In this document: positions 22,036 to 33,854 of the stretch, in pieces
Position numbering within the stretch: the first letter of the stretch is position 1
Layout: the number at the start of each line of letters is the position of its first letter
Assembly (NCBI GenBank): GCA_963930775.1
Contig: OZ005707.1
Span: 3,906,001-3,970,000, forward strand
Reading direction: 5' to 3'
Length of the DNA stretch: 64,000 nucleotides
Source of the DNA: Cliona cf. orientalis
Taxonomy: Eukaryota > Porifera > Demospongiae > Clionaida > Clionaidae
Made by a program: the position numbers and the translations under genes
The notes under the pieces: model-generated
Told to the model about the DNA's origin: nothing
Database searches by the model: none
The model's input: only the letters and a program-made list of their open reading frames with translations

Positions 22036-22127
22036 TGTTATTACTTATGCAACTGATTGACATACTACACCGTACCAGCCCTATGCCTTTATGATTTCAA
22101 AGAGATCTTAGCTTGACTTTCACTAGT

Positions 22128-22155
22128 CTACCTACCTACCTACCTACCTACCTAC
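22128..22155. repeat. CCTA microsatellite
   Basis: Seven tandem CCTA/CTAC units followed by a TA-rich run at 22166-22182. Confidence 0.95.
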
Positions 22156-22824
22156 GTGTACATGTACATATATATATATATAGCCACTGGGAGCATGGTG
22201 GTGGGGAGGAAGGGGTGCACATGTACACTGTCACCTGTGGCACTTTGCCAGATGCTCTATTCATCATTAGGCTTGACTCATCACAGGCTCAAAGCAGTAT
22301 ATCCTTCCTTTCCATCACTTACTCCATTCAATAGCACTTGTGCTGCTTTATGAGCTGTGTGGAACAAAGTTTTTCCGTTTAGCGGTCCCTCAGTTACACA
22401 CTGTTAAAAATATATGTACTATAGTGTTTAAGCATATGCGCCTATTGCAAAATCAGAAGAAATTATAATATGCTTAATTAAACCCTAGATGCGCTTAAAA
22501 CTTGGTACTAAATTCACGTATGTGGGTGGGTAATTATAAGGGTCATCAATGACATGCAGAGTTCACTTGCACTTGGGGGGAGGGGAAACAAGAAACTTCT
22601 CTAGGAACATGCAGCGACCAGAAAGAGGATAAGAGCTGCTTGGTACAGGTATTAAGCTGCTCATCAATAGCTCTAGGGTGTGCTAGTGCACCTATTTCCT
22701 ATTAGTCAACCAGGAAGAAGGTATACACTTACTTCTTAGGCGTGCATAAAGAAGTTTTTGATGCATACATTTACATGCGAATCAGTAACAACAGAGAGCT
22801 ACATGTATCTATGGATTTCTAGCT

Positions 22825-23165
22825 ACTGTATGGCAGATAATTTTCTTGGGGTGGTAATTATTTTCATGATTTTTGTCATTAACTTGACAGTCACGAAAAT
22901 TTCCACCATGAAAAGTTATTGTGTATGTTATAATATTATGCAAGTGGATAGAAGATGGGCATGGCCAAAAGAAGTGTGGCCAACTGTTGTTAGTGTTAGC
23001 AAGGAATTCTTTGTAGGTATGGCTTAGTCACAAAGAAAGTCACAAGCAAGATCGAACATGTGTATCGATTACATTATCATTTGTGCAGCACCATGAAAAA
23101 TATTTCTGAGGGCTTCCTCTGACTTTCCACAAAATTAGCACCCTGAAATTACCCACTATAATTAT
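22825..23165. mobile_element. MITE with GGTAATTTT-type ends
   Basis: TATGGCAGATAATTTTCTTG at the left faces CACCCTGAAATTACCCACTATA at the right; the middle contains GAACATGTGTATCGATTACA. Related, imperfect copies lie at 27985-28385 and 43500-43680, with a fragment at 41080-41160. Confidence 0.65.
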
Positions 23166-23763
23166 AATTTAGAAGTTTTGCTAGAGATTGCTAAAGCTTT
23201 TATAACCAGTATAGAACGAATATCCGCTTGTGAGTGAAATGTGCCAATAACGTGAAAAATACCTTAGGGATAGGTTTAATAACAGGTACTATTAATTGCG
23301 AATTTTGCGATTTGTCAAAATCACAATACTTAATACCCGCCAATATATAATAATATTTTATAAACGTAATTTTGAAGTTAGAAACAAATATGCATGGTCT
23401 ATGTCAAGGTCAGCGTTCGAGTCCATATCTTTTCCACTGTCTTCTGGCTACCAAAGCCGTGATTACGCCCCCTTCCATGATTGGTAAATAGAGTCCATAA
23501 GCCCGGCAATAAAAATAGTAGCTACAGCTAGCAAACTAGCTATTTGTATCATCTATGGTGTCATTATTATGCCTTACTTTGCCGTCTTTCTCGAGTTTTG
23601 CCCACCAAATAGCCAGAGAACAGATTGCGTGCCCATATTGTATTCGACGGTCGGTAATGGTAGTCACACGGAAATGTAACGATCTCGTGTATAAGCCCCC
23701 TCCCCACTTTTGCCCAATCCTAGCATGCACAAAGAGGGGCGTAATCGTGGGATTCTACTGTAT

Positions 23764-24261
23764 TACTGTAAAGTCTGGTTAATAAGCGCATGCGCTTATC
23801 ACTTTCGGTGGTAAGGAAATATGCGCCTATTAGACGTGTGCGATTAATAGTGAGTGAAGTTTTGGCCCCGCCCACTGCCAGCACGTTCGAGCGCTCTATG
23901 ACAAAGCTAGCAAGTTATGAACACAGCATTTCTTGGTAATAGTTCATGGGGGAATGATTGGGAGCCATTGCTGGAAGAAAACAGTGGAAAAATAGCCGAT
24001 TTCTTTGGCACTCGCTTCGGTCAAGGCAGAGGTCAAGAGTCCGAACCCGTCTCAATGGAACATCCAAGTCTTGAGTATAGCCGATCTCGTGCAGCTGGCT
24101 ATCCGAAAATAGGTTGGTAAATTAGTTCTAGCCATGTAGAGCATGGAACACTCTTGATCGAACGATGACTATTACTGTTGTCTTTATTGGGCGAATGTGC
24201 TTATTAGACAATACTTAATAACAGGAAGGAAGCATGCGCTTATTAACCAGACTTTACGGTA
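23764..24261. mobile_element. TA-flanked MITE (CCGTAAAGTCTGGTTAATAA ends), copy 1
   Basis: TACTGTAAAGTCTGGTTAAT at 23764 is inverted against ATTAACCAGACTTTACGGTA ending at 24261. It is 498 bp. Copy 2 at 29165-29661 is 497 bp and very similar throughout, including TGGCCCCGCCCACT and TCATGCAGCTGGCTATCCG or variants. Neither copy holds a transposase. Confidence 0.93.
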
Positions 24262-25607
24262 TCTTATTAACATTGTTGATTATACAACAATACTATTGTT
24301 GAAGAACATTAATTGTAATTAGTGGGTGTGATTGATTTTTTGCAATTCTGCTATTATATATATTTAACCCTCGGCGCATGCGCTGTAGGGTTACGGTAGT
24401 CGTTCTGTGTGTCTGTCTGTCTGTTACCGCTCTAGCTGCTACATACCTCGTTTGCGAGTCCATTTTTCGGTGTTGCAAGGTTCCTTATGACGTTCCAAAC
24501 ATGATTTGTGTGGATTTAGCCGAAAATGCTTCGTTCGCCAGTTTTGGCGTCATTTGATGATTCCAAGCTTCTTGGCTTTTCCAGGCTACCGCTGGTATGC
24601 CTCTACGTATAAATAGAACATTGTGTGTCATGCATGCGCTATATACGGTACGTTTATAATACTATGCTCATCCTTAGTGCATGCACAGTAGGATAATCAC
24701 CGCCGCCTTCTTCCGCTCGCTGGCGAAAATTCTTCGACTGAAGCCGACGACAGTGGCCGCGTCCTTTTAACTCAAAGGATATGTACGGTTAGCTATACTT
24801 TAATATAGATCCAACAAGATGACTAGCTCATCACTGATTGGAGCACCGTGGCAGCAGCTCAGTGGGCATGACAGTCATTTGCTTGCATATTATGGTCATT
24901 GTCCTCAAGGAAGCTGACTTGATGCATGTAGGTACTGCCATGAGTGTGGAATTTGATACAACACATCAAAGTTATTGCTGCTGTGAACCATTAAACCTTG
25001 AACAATACATTAGTCTCACCCCCCAGCCCTCATGCAGTTGGTCCTTTACCCTTTTCTACGTGCAACATTGAAACTGGGCAAAGGAAAGCTATATACTAAT
25101 AACATTTTATTGTCATCGCCTGCTTGTGCAGCTAATGCCATGCAAATCGCCGAGGGTTTTGTGCTCTAGAGAGCTCTAGTAGTACCAGCAAAATGTGAGG
25201 GGTAGCCAAATCACAAAATTAAGTACTCGTAATTAAACCTGTCCTTAAGGTAATAGAGATATATATAAGTAGGGATGACATATTATATAGTAGTTATCTG
25301 ACAGTAATTGGGGTGCATGAGATGCATGGTCGAATGCACCCCAATTACTGTCATATAAGTATTTTGTTGATAGTTGATCTCTGTTCATCATTGGCCTACT
25401 TTATGATGACCCACCCCCTTCCCATAGCCGGCAAATTGTCTATAAAAACTTTGGTTGCTAAGCAACTACCAACAAATATATATATTATATACTCTTGATA
25501 GCAGTCAGATACCACTGAGTAGGAGTACATAACTAAGGCAGACATGCCTCCTTTTATGAAATTATACACAATGTAGCACTAATTTTCTGCTATTTTGTGC
25601 TCTCTAG

Positions 25608-25747
25608 AAAGATACTGGAAGTGCTATGGCCAAGCACTCTGGAGCACAGCTTGATCTCACTGCATTTTCATCTCCCGAAGAGCTCATGTCGCTGGGACTG
25701 GATCGACTGAAATCAGCTCTTATGGCTCTGGGTCTCAAGTGTGGCGG
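25608..25747 (+). CDS. SF3A3: SF3A3 exon (SAP-like region, first half)
   Basis: The exon follows a TCTCTAG acceptor and reads [20 protein letters not shown], then [20 protein letters not shown] and LGLKCGG, ending on two bases of a glycine codon before GTATGA. The [38 protein letters not shown] stretch, which continues into the next exon, is the SAP-like motif of SF3A3 and is strongly conserved among animals. It joins in phase 0 to the previous exon (PGWR, then KDTG) and in phase 2 to the next. The donor GTATGA is weaker than GTAAGT. Confidence 0.97.
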
Positions 25748-26059
25748 GTATGATATCTACCAGTATCAAGTTGAGATACTGCGCATACATAGTGCATGTG
25801 CATGTGTATGTGTATACGTGTAGCTACACAATGAGAGGGTTTGTAGGTACCGCTTCTTAATGTATGCAGTAACACAGTGTACCTGTACAAATTGAACTGT
25901 TGCAGTGTTCTCCCTGAGAATAAACAAGGCAGGGCAGCAGGATGGTATGGTGGGGTGTGGTCTGTGGAGGCTTACAGGGTTGACATGCCATAAGTATGCT
26001 GGGAAAATGAGCTTGAACAAGGAGAGAGAGAGGGTTTTTCAATTGCAATTACTCTGTAG

Positions 26060-26231
26060 CACTTTAGAGGAAAGGGCACATCGGCTATTCCACACAAAAG
26101 GTGTTCCTCTTGAAAGCCTGGACTCCTCACTATTTGCCAAATCCAAGAGTGCTCAGAGTAGAGATCCCAAGAAACAGAAGGAGATTGCACTTCTTGAGGC
26201 ACAGATATATCGGTACACCGAGCTGCTTGGG
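26060..26231 (+). CDS. SF3A3: SF3A3 exon (SAP-like region, second half)
   Basis: After the acceptor TCTGTAG, one base completes the glycine codon and the exon reads TLEERAHRLFHTKGVPLESL, then DSSLFAKSKSAQSRDPKKQK and EIALLEAQIYRYTELLG, ending before GTATGT. The RLFxTKGxxLESLDxSLFAK and DIAxLEAQIYxYxEILG-like blocks identify it. The 312-bp intron in front of it is the only short intron of the gene in this window and is free of recognisable repeats. Confidence 0.97.
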
Positions 26232-26278
26232 GTATGTTGCTTTCTCTTTTCTTAGGTATAATATAATTATAATTTTAT

Positions 26279-26834
26279 TACCGTACCCTCGCGAAAGAGG
26301 GCCCATGGGCGGTGCACCTTACATTGGGCCAAGATTGGGGGTGGGCCAATATTCGAGGTATCAGTATCGCGTTTATACGCGAAAGAGCGCCCAGGTAAGT
26401 TACCCATGCTAGCTTCATAATATGAATAGTAGCAGCGGCTACTATTGATTTCAGCCTTATTCAAGTGCAGTTACCAATTCGGAGCAAGGGCAGCCGCGAT
26501 ACTTCACCGTGTGTCGTTGAGTGCAGCTCTATTAAGTGGGCGTGGCTACGATCACTAGCCGTGTACGTCAGTTTATTTCTGCTGAAACGTGGCATAAAGC
26601 TAGCTAGGCTTAGTTTTAGAGCTGTTTAGCACGTTACTTATCGATCTCATATAGAATATTCGAAGTTCAGTCCTCATAAACCAGCCATTTGAGCTGCGTT
26701 TTCAAGGGCAGCTACGTGACCATGGTGACATGGGCGCATATTCGAGTAAACACTAGACCTTAACAGGAAATTGAGCCCAAAGTGGGGGGTGGGCAGACAT
26801 TCCGTAGTGGGCCCTCTTTCGCGAGGGTATGGTA
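26279..26834. mobile_element. TA-flanked MITE (TACCGTACCCTCGCGAAAGA ends)
   Basis: TACCGTACCCTCGCGAAAGA at 26279 is inverted against TCTTTCGCGAGGGTATGGTA ending at 26834, and GGGCCCA follows on the inside of both. The 556-bp body also repeats TTGGGCCAA/GGGTGGGC-type motifs in inverted orientation. No ORF is conserved. Confidence 0.9.
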
Positions 26835-27984
26835 TATTATACTGTAATATGAGATGGTTCTGGACCAGGGAGTCCAAAATTCAACCAGTCCTTAAAAAAA
26901 TTATAGTGCTATGGTTTCCAAGATTCAGAAGCTGGTGTCAGGGATATGCAGCGTAATATAATATGGCCCTTGTCACCTTCCACATTATTTTAAAATAATA
27001 TTGTGTCCCAAAATTCAATTGTTAGTTTTTGAGGCCATGGGCTTTGCTTTAAGATAGCCTCATACCTAGGCCATTCAAGAGGAGGAGAAAGGGCCTGGTA
27101 CACGTTGCAAGTGCATCCATTGATCATCCGTGCTTAATTTGACAATTGCTGTGTTGCCCTCTCTTGATGGATGAAGCCCTAATAATAGATATTATCCCAT
27201 TTCATTCATAGCTGGTATGCCTATATGTATGTCTATAGCAAAGACAATACCTGGTGTTTCACTCCAAACTGGTTTTTGGATCGATTGGCATGGTTTAGTT
27301 TGATCAATTTGATCAAGTGTGATATGTATGTTATATTGGGAATGTACCTGTTTACGAAAAGAAGAGTTAGGATACATGTACATAGCCCCAACCTTGTGCC
27401 CCTGCACTATGCACTACACACTGTCTTTAATCTTTGGGAAAGTCCCTGATTTCTTGTCTTGAATGAGTGCCAGAAGATTGGTTTAGCCCTGATAGTCCCG
27501 AAAATTTCATTGTTTATGAAAAAGCATACAAGATTCAAACTTGACTAGTACTGTTTACTAAATTCTTGCGTTACTCAGGCCCTTCAAGAGAAGAAAGGGC
27601 CTGGTACACATTGCATGTGCATGTACCGGGGTCTCTATAGTGACCGGTTGGATTTTGTATGATGTAAGGACCTTATTAAACATGCATTTTTTTAGGATTG
27701 TAGACAAAATGCTGTTAGAGAGGGAATCCTAACTACTCTAATAAAGGGGTCTGGGGCCCCAGGATAATTTGAAAGTTGGGATTTCCAAAAGGGTTTCTGG
27801 TGACTTCGATTTCTGCCCTCTACCACCGGCCCCTTTAATTAAATGTTCTTTGATCATTATGTTGTGAAAGCGTGCACCCCAGGAATCTTTTGGTGATTAT
27901 AAGGTACATGTGTGATATGCTTGGTGCATGTACAATGTATGTAGCTACACGTATCTTTTGGAAGACAAGTTGTTACTGCATGTG

Positions 27985-28385
27985 TGGCAGGTAATTTTCA
28001 TGGAAAGTCCTCAAAATTCATTTTTGTGGTTTTAAATTTCGTGAGAGCAACCAGTCCAGAGGCGTGGTACTGCTGCATAAGCGATGATGTAATCGGTACA
28101 CGCTCTCAATCTCGCAATCTTGCTCGCTATCTTCTTTGTTACTAAGCCATACCTATGACAAATAGCATGAAATAGAAGAATATTAGTATCGAAGACGCTA
28201 TCAGCGTTGCTTACTAATACTGGTAAGTGTTGGCTGTGCTGCCTCGATGTTTGTGGCCACGCCCATCATCATGGACTCGCATATTATCGTTGGCATTAAT
28301 TTTCGTGGGCGGGAAAATTTCATGACTGCCAAGTCAACCATGAAAATAACAAAAATTAGCACCGCACTAAAATTACCCACCATAT
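27985..28385. mobile_element. MITE with GGTAATTTT-type ends, copy 2
   Basis: TGTGGCAGGTAATTTTCATG at the left faces GCACTAAAATTACCCACCATA at the right. It is related to 22825-23165, with shared TGGCC.CGCCCA and GCCATACCTATGAC-type internal strings in inverted orientation. Confidence 0.65.
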
Positions 28386-28814
28386 GGTATCATAATATTA
28401 TTATATTATGCTCGAATACAAGCCCAGACTTCTGTTTCCTTTCTGGCTCTCGACACCTGGCTACAAAACGAGACCAGCCTTTAAATGGGATCAACATTTA
28501 TGCTGTACCGTGCTGGCGTGGGCTGTATCACGTATATCAGTAACACATATGTACAGTAGTATCTTTAAAGCCATCTTCTGCCATCTCTAAAAGCCTTAGC
28601 TTATAGGAGATATCATTCATTTCTGGGTTGACACAGCTTACAGGAGCAACTGCTGAACGTCCGTACTCATTAGTCATGAGTGACCACATCCCCAGTTAAT
28701 CGGCTCATGCAATAGGTGCCACGCCCCCTTGAATGTGCTCAGCCTCTATTTGAGACCTGCGTTTATTTTCTTGAGATATTGGTGAGGCATTTATTTGCGG
28801 GAGGCTTCCATTCA

Positions 28815-29155
28815 AGCTTAGATCCTACTTGTAACAAATACAGTGATCTGATTGGTTGAACTGCAGTATCTATCCTTCACAAAAAACCTTGTAAGCCCCA
28901 TAAAAACCTTGTAAGCTCCATAAAATACCTGGTAAGTTTTGTTTGCCTATGGCTAGTTTATTGCTAGGCAGTTGTTTATATACCAAACTGTTGGGCATTG
29001 TTGCTATGATCTAAAGTAATTACACACTATTTAGTCGGTTTCTACATGATTTAGGAGACCTCAGGGCTCCGTAGAACCCTCACTTCGCTCGGGATTCTAC
29101 ATAGAGCCCTTCGGTCTTCTAAATCACATAGAAACCTCCTAAATAGTGTCTAACT
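28815..29155. repeat. Dispersed repeat ending in a hairpin, copy 2
   Basis: Begins TTAGATCCTACTTGTAACAA and ends in a hairpin (29025-29150): ACTATTTAGTCGGTTTCTAC pairs with GTTTCTAGG-type sequence across AGGGCTC.../...GAGCCCT, with a loop near the palindromic CCCTCACTTCGCTCGGGAT. The copy at 9746-9990 has lost the middle of the hairpin. Confidence 0.75.
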
Positions 29156-29164
29156 ATTATATAA

Positions 29165-29661
29165 TACCGTAAAGTCTGGTTAATAAGCGCATGCGCTTAT
29201 CACTCTCGGTGGTAAGGAAACATGCGCCTATTAGACGATGTGCGCTTAATAGAGAGTGAAGTTTTGGCCCCGCCCACTTCCAGCACGTTCGAACGCTCAA
29301 TGACAAAGCTAGCTAGTTATGAACACAGAGATTCTTGGACTAAGCTCTGTAATAGTTCATGGGAGTATGATCGGAAGCCATCGCTGGAAGAAAACCGTGG
29401 AAAATAGCCGATTTCTTTGGTGCTCGCTTCGGTCAAGAGTCCGAACTCATCTCAGTGGAACATCGAAGTGTTGAATATAGCCGATCTCATGCAGCTGGCT
29501 ATCCGAAAATAGGTTGGTAAATTAGTTCTAGCCATATAGAGCATGGAACACTCTTGATCGAACGATGACTATTACTGTCGTCTTTATTGGGCGCATGTGC
29601 TTATTAGACAATACTTAATAACAAGAAGGAAGCGTGCGCTTATTAACCAGACTTTACGGTA
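29165..29661. mobile_element. TA-flanked MITE (CCGTAAAGTCTGGTTAATAA ends), copy 2
   Basis: Perfectly inverted ends TACCGTAAAGTCTGGTTAAT. It is nearly the same length as copy 1 at 23764-24261, which implies comparatively recent mobilisation. GCGCATGCGC occurs at 29187-29196. Confidence 0.93.
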
Positions 29662-30188
29662 TATGGTATTCAAGCTTCGGCCTAAGGCCACTCAGAATTA
29701 AATATTTGTTTGAACTAACCCTACCGACTATAGAATTTAAAACATACAATAGCTGCATTTACTACAGGTATGTAATGTACCTACTCAGACTTTTAATAGG
29801 ACTATCTTAGTAATGTATTTTTAAGCTACCATATGCATGCAAATAGCACAAGCCTATACAGCTGGAATACTACTACAAGTTTTCATTGGAACACTAGGCA
29901 CTTGTGATTTTTTTTATTATAATCTGCCTGATCCACCAACCATACTACATGTATTTTTTTGTTGTCAAACAATTTATTCTGTGTGGCCTAAGATAGTGAT
30001 AATGCAGTTCATCAGCAGAGGTAGAGAGCGATTGAGGGTGGCTTTTTAAATATATATCTTGTGTGTGGCCAGCCAGGCCTTATCATACATGCACCCATAA
30101 GTACTATTCACTGAAATATCATTGGATGAAATGTAATACAACGTGAAAGAGAATTACGTATTTACTGTTTCATAATAATTATGTGCAG

Positions 30189-30464
30189 GAACATCGCATG
30201 GCTACCAAGGAAAATGTTGAGCGTCGTATGGCTAGGACAGCAGATGAGCTGGCTGAAGAGGAAGAGAGTGAACCAGAGGAAGAGGAGGAGTCTGAGGACG
30301 AAGATACTGTTCCCTACAATCCAAAGAACCTCCCTCTTGGCTGGGATGGGAAGCCAATACCCTACTGGCTCTATAAGCTTCATGGCCTCAATATCAGCTA
30401 CACGTGCGAAATTTGTGGCAATGCTACTTATAGGGGACCAAAAGCATTTCAGAGGCACTTTTCA
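30189..30464 (+). CDS. SF3A3: SF3A3 exon (acidic linker, core signature and first half of zinc finger)
   Basis: This is the largest exon. It follows TTATGTGCAG and reads [20 protein letters not shown], an acidic run of Glu/Asp/Ser, then [40 protein letters not shown] and [12 protein letters not shown], ending before GTGAGT. The [25 protein letters not shown] block is the most conserved signature of SF3A3. CEIC...H opens a matrin-type C2H2 zinc finger that is completed in the next exon (EWRHAHG), so intron 4 splits the finger. The acidic run differs in length from vertebrate SF3A3, as expected for a linker. Confidence 0.98.
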
Positions 30465-31019
30465 GTGAGTACCATTACTGAATATTGGTAAGAAGGGAAA
30501 TAATTATCGTAACTTACAATTCTCCATTGTAGTAAGGCTGCATATATACATGTATTTGGCCATAATATTTAAGAACTAGAAATGAACCTAATAAAGCCGG
30601 TCACATGATACGTGATCATCTGCCTCATGTTTGCTCAGCCGAAGTGTGTGCATTAATTTATGAGAGTTCTATTTCTAGTATTCTTGGCAAGTAAAAATTG
30701 CCAATTGCAACAAAAGCTTGGTCAGATACTACTAGAACCACCAACGAGCCTCTCATAACGATCTTCTCGACTCAGTCTGTTACACAGTCAGGCATTTGGT
30801 CAAGACATAAAAATATCCAACAGCTCTGACAGGGACTCTCCTCTGTGGGCAGAACATGATGCAGAGGACCAAGTACCGCCACCTAAGTGTTGACATGGCT
30901 ACTGCCACATGTCAACACAAGATACACTGTATGAAGGCATGAAGGCATAATATATCCAGATTATAATGCTGAGCGAACGAAGCCAGCATACTACTAAGTT
31001 CAGGCCTTCAGATGCAGGA

Positions 31020-32115
31020 CCATTAAGGCTGCCAAGAGCTTAGCCAATTGAGCAAGCAGATTATGGGCCAATATGGCTGGCAAACTGTGGGCCTTTAAGG
31101 CCGGTATCCCATGCTACATCTGTTTCACAAGTACATGTAAATGCGGCAGCTGCAAGGGCAGGAGCACAACGCTGTATATATATCAGCCTCAGCACCACCA
31201 GAAACGTCACCAACAGAACCAAGCCAATCCCTTCAATACTTTAACAATCAAGGCCAACAGCGCTTTAACAAGCCCTAGCTGTATTCAAAACCAGCCCAAA
31301 CCCTGCCAATGAGTCTGTAGGAGGGAAGCTTGCTTCTACAAGATCCCTTTCATATCCACACTCCCTTACATGTCCCTGGTCAATGACACATGAGCAACAC
31401 AATAGAACAGGAGATTGCAAATCTACTGCAAAAGAAGGCTGTCGAATCGGCATCCAGTTAAATGGGCTTTCACAGTCGGATCTTTGTGGTCCCAACGAAA
31501 GATGGAGGCTTGGGACCTGTCCTCAACCTGAATAATATGTCATCAACAGCCAAGGTAGTCAGCGAGCTAACCCTCTCTTGCTAGACTACAGCCAAGGAGA
31601 CCATCTAGACCTCAAGGATGCCTACATGATGGTCCCAGTTCACAAGGAATCACAACTGTACCTACATGTACCTTAAATTCAAGTGGACAAACAACACATA
31701 TAACAGACCCTCCCTTTTGGATTGGCCAACACTGAAGGGCTATGCATTCCCGCCGTTTTGCCTGGTGGGCAAGTGACTGAGAGAAGTGATAGCAGACGAA
31801 GTGTGGGGCTGGTAATTATAGCCCCAGTGTGGAACTCCCAGTGTGGTTTACGCAATCAGCAACATTGCTCCAGGACTCCAAGTGGAACACACACCCCCTC
31901 TTTCAAGCAGGTATAGTCTTCATCTAGCCAATTGGACTGGGTCATACAGCAGCTTGATTAGAAGGGAGTTTCAAAAGATGCTAACATACAGAATTGCTCT
32001 TTTCACTAAAAGATCGAGCTATCACTCAAGCAAATATAGGAGAGAACTGCTATGCTACTCACACTAGCAAATTCAGACAGAGTCTTAGACCTACATTTGT
32101 TGGACTTGAAATTCA
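31020..32115 (+). pseudogene. DIRS-type retrotransposon remnant: gag tail, reverse transcriptase, tyrosine recombinase
   Basis: Pieces on the plus strand follow DIRS order. A Gln/His-rich gag-like tail (about 31180-31300) is followed by IEQEIANLLQKKAVESAS and FVVPTKDGGLGPVLNLNN (31399-31540), then DHLDLKDAYMMVPVHKES with LPFGLA (31600-31730); these match the reverse transcriptase N-terminal blocks. LVIIAPVWNSQ (about 31809) resembles the linker after RNase H. AMLLTLANSDRVLDLHLLDL (32049-32110) resembles the conserved start of the tyrosine recombinase. Stops and frameshifts occur throughout, and large parts (catalytic YxDD, RNase H, recombinase tyrosine) are missing. Use of a tyrosine recombinase in place of an integrase is what defines DIRS elements (established knowledge). 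Confidence 0.8.
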
Positions 32116-32356
32116 GATCATAGTATAAGTATGGTGGGTGTATTGTTCTTGAGGTCAGGACCCCCCAAGAGAGGTATTTTATGATGGGTGTTTCAACACG
32201 CCACTTACTCCTTAATAGTACGATTGTAAACTTCAATTACGCGCATAGCAACATGGTTGCTATGTAATATATTACCATAGTATTTTGCCATAGAAGGCAA
32301 TAAAACAGTCTTAAAATATTAAAGTCTCCTGATTCACCCGAGACCAAGTGTGCATA

Positions 32357-33291
32357 GTAGACTCTATAAGTAGGGATGGCCCGGATATGCCATATATGTA
32401 ATACATTACAAATACCCAAATATCTCAAAATATAGGTAATTTTGTGAAATTTCTAAGTGTGAAAATCAGAATCTCCAGCAAATTATGCATCTAACAAGAC
32501 CAAGATCATTCATCAAAACAATTGTACACGTCAGAATTAGATGTTCAAAAAATAGCCCATTTGTCATTCTTTCTTTCTCATTTCCAGGGCTAACTCAAGA
32601 CTATCTGGACTTCTCACCTTAGTTCTCATATAAATCCACTCAATTTTGTAGCGCGCAGTGCAGTGGCACGCAGGTTTGGCATTATCTCGACAGTTACGTA
32701 ATAGTGGGTGTGTACGGCGCATTGATAATTGGGTGTGTCTGATACGCCATTTTGTGATATAATGTGCATGCTTGGAATATGTTGCCATGGTGAAGTCATG
32801 TGACAGCTCAGATGATTACTAGCTCGTACATGGCTAGCGCGTGCAACAGCGCGCTGGACCGATCATGGATATGAAGGTTCAAGGCTCAAGGAGCGGTAAG
32901 GCGCTAGGCATAGGCGAGCTACTCGCTAGCGCTTGCAGCGCTAGTGCTACGCTAAATCGATCATAGATATCATACGAAGGCACAAGGCTCGAGCAGCGGT
33001 ATTCTTGAATGTACAGATCATAAAATTATGCTGGGTAGCTAGCTGCTGCCAACAATAAAACTTAGAACTAAGTTTTCTATGCGCTCCTTAATCGGAAAAG
33101 TCTCATCACTACTTGGGCCGCCTAAAGCAGCCTTCTTTGTCATCCTGTTCATCGTCATAATAATATTAATGCAAGTTAATGAGGGGTGTGGCAAAGAATT
33201 TTGCGCACCTCCCATCTTCCACTTAGTGAGCAAACCATGTAAGATGGCATTGATAAATTACACTAAGTGCAATAAATAAAGAACAGAAACA
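32357..33291 (+). mobile_element. S-family element, copy 2 (forward)
   Basis: Starts TAAGTAGGGATGGCCCGG and continues with TAATACATTACAAATACCC, CTTCTCACCTTAGTTCTC, GATACGCCATTTTGTGA and GTTGCCATGGTGAAGTCATG, ending AATAAATAAAGAACAGAAAC. It aligns end to end with the reversed copy at 48705-49616, including the GCGCTAG-rich tandem-duplicated segment (32870-33010 here). Confidence 0.8.
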
Positions 33292-33450
33292 TATATAAAA
33301 CAATTGAAAAAAATTGGAGAATGAAGTAGGGATGGCAGGATCAAAAAGTACACAAACAAGAGATAATCGCATCTACTATAGTACATCCCTACGCTTGCTT
33401 TTTGAGGAGTGTAAAAATAGCCAGTAATAATGCGATTGAATCAAACTGAT

Positions 33451-33854
33451 ACAAGTATAAAAAATAATTAAATAAATTGAAGGATGAAGTAGGGATGACA
33501 GGGTCAAAAAGTACACAAACAAGATTAGGGATAATCACATCCACTATACCTCCCTATGCTTGCTTTTTGAGTAATTAACTAACCAGGCAGTAATGCAACG
33601 ATTAAAGTTGATTATCCCCCCCACCCCTTATGAGCATGCATAGTGAATATCTTCCACATGCATATCATAATAATCATCAAATAATTAATTAAGGATAGCA
33701 CCAATGGGGCACCATCAACAGGAGCATGATAATTGAGAAAAGCAAGCGTAGGGATGTATAGTGGATGTGATTATCCCTAATCTTGTTTGTGTACTTTTTG
33801 ACCCTGTCATCCCTACTTCATCCTTCAATTTATTTAATTATTTTTTATACTTGT
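33451..33854. mobile_element. H-family hairpin MITE, copy 2
   Basis: ACAAGTATAAAAAATAATTA at 33451 through GATGAAGTAGGGATGACAGG is inverted against CCTGTCATCCCTACTTCATC and ACTTGT at 33854. The loop carries TCTTCCACATGCA, as in the other copies. Confidence 0.9.

Larger units (their letters stand above)
11761..25607 (+). other. SF3A3: SF3A3 intron 1 of the window (13.8 kb)
   Basis: The intron begins GTAAGT and ends TCTCTAG. It contains a BEL/Pao retrotransposon (13182-16420) split by a foldback element, TA-flanked MITEs (12739-12919, 16672-17057, 20776-20949, 21583-22035, 23764-24261), a GGGGCGAGCC-family element (17128-17735), an S-plus-hairpin composite (18311-20027), a repeat shared with 36420-36990 (20030-20660), poly-C runs, and a 22825-23165 MITE. 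From about 24265 to 25600 I see only a CTGT microsatellite near 24411 and nondescript sequence. Confidence 0.9.
26232..30188 (+). other. SF3A3: SF3A3 intron 3 of the window (4.0 kb)
   Basis: Contains the TA-flanked element 26279-26834 beginning 47 bp after the donor, MITE-end fragments at 27070-27110 and 27577-27620 that keep the GGCC...GGGCCTGG hairpin, a GGTAATTTT-type MITE (27985-28385), a repeat with a terminal hairpin (28815-29155), and the 497-bp MITE copy 29165-29661. No gene is seen in it. Confidence 0.85.
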
